Source of the DNA: Nitriliruptoraceae bacterium
GTDB taxonomy: Bacteria; Actinomycetota; Nitriliruptoria; Nitriliruptorales; Nitriliruptoraceae
DNA length: 5,814 bases
Reading direction: 5' to 3'
Assembly (NCBI GenBank): GCA_007123425.1
Contig: SKLC01000220.1
Location: 1-5,814 of the forward strand
Part shown: positions 5,716-5,814 of the stretch, one piece after another
Layout of the letters: each line of letters starts with the position of its first letter
Numbering within the stretch: position 1 is the stretch's first letter
Position numbers and translations under genes: made by a program
The notes under the pieces: model-generated
Seen by the model: only the letters and a program-made list of their open reading frames with translations
What the model was told of the DNA's origin: nothing
The model's database searches: none

Positions 5716-5814
5716 TCACCCGCCGCGAGCGTGGCGCAGGAGGCTGGCGGCGCGCGCGGGCGCGAGCGGGGCGAGCAGGCAGGGGCGGCGGTGAGCGGCA
5801 GGGACGATCGGCCA
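5716..5814. other. Unresolved right edge: end of an upstream minus-strand gene or start of a divergent gene
   Basis: Two readings are possible. On the minus strand a frame enters from the right edge and stops at TGA (5718-5716), giving 32 residues ending in LLRHARGG with nearly all codons ending in G or C. On the plus strand a frame starting at GTG 5791, with AGGGG 5 bases upstream, reads MSGRDDRP to the edge; the same frame is open from GTG 5731. I recognise neither peptide and neither has a family motif. The stretch from 5569 to 5715 holds no credible gene, only the dxs upstream signals. Confidence 0.25.

Noticed and set aside
1..5814. CRISPR arrays, tRNA or rRNA genes, insertion sequences, attachment sites
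   Set aside because: No regularly spaced direct repeats, no tRNA cloverleaf with TTC-arm pattern, no transposase motif and no terminal inverted repeats were seen. The window is ordinary metabolic chromosome.

Overview
The window reads as very GC-rich bacterial chromosome, most likely from an actinobacterium (Actinomycetota). Codon third positions are almost all G or C, three of the four large genes start with GTG, and the DXS protein carries the NDNGRSYA signature I associate with actinobacterial homologues. I cannot place it below phylum. All four large genes lie on the minus strand, so transcription runs from right to left.

Layout in transcription order: an unresolved edge (5716-5814); a dxs upstream region with a candidate -10 box; dxs, encoding 1-deoxy-D-xylulose-5-phosphate synthase (5568-3682); a 342-base regulatory gap (3681-3340); ilvB, the acetolactate synthase large subunit (3339-1564); ilvN, its regulatory subunit (1468-941); and the N-terminal 296 residues of a class V PLP-dependent aminotransferase (890 to the left edge), whose end lies outside the window.

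The most informative part is the gap ahead of ilvB. It holds a candidate promoter, then a short leader reading frame ending P-D-V-L-V-V-V-V-stop. A perfect hairpin follows that starts at the stop codon, then a perfect 12-bp hairpin with a short T run that looks like an intrinsic terminator, and finally the strong ilvB ribosome binding site. This is the architecture of a ribosome-mediated transcription attenuator that senses charged valine (and leucine) tRNA. The IlvN protein also keeps the residues known to bind valine for feedback inhibition, so valine probably controls this step at two levels.

dxs feeds the MEP isoprenoid pathway and ilvBN feeds isoleucine/valine/leucine synthesis. Both encode thiamine-diphosphate enzymes that decarboxylate pyruvate, but the separate promoter and attenuator suggest independent control. 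The aminotransferase sits where actinobacteria often place ilvC. It is probably cotranscribed with ilvBN, and its substrate cannot be fixed from this sequence. The components are known families. The specific leader and its set of competing pairings are the best candidates for something not yet described in this lineage.
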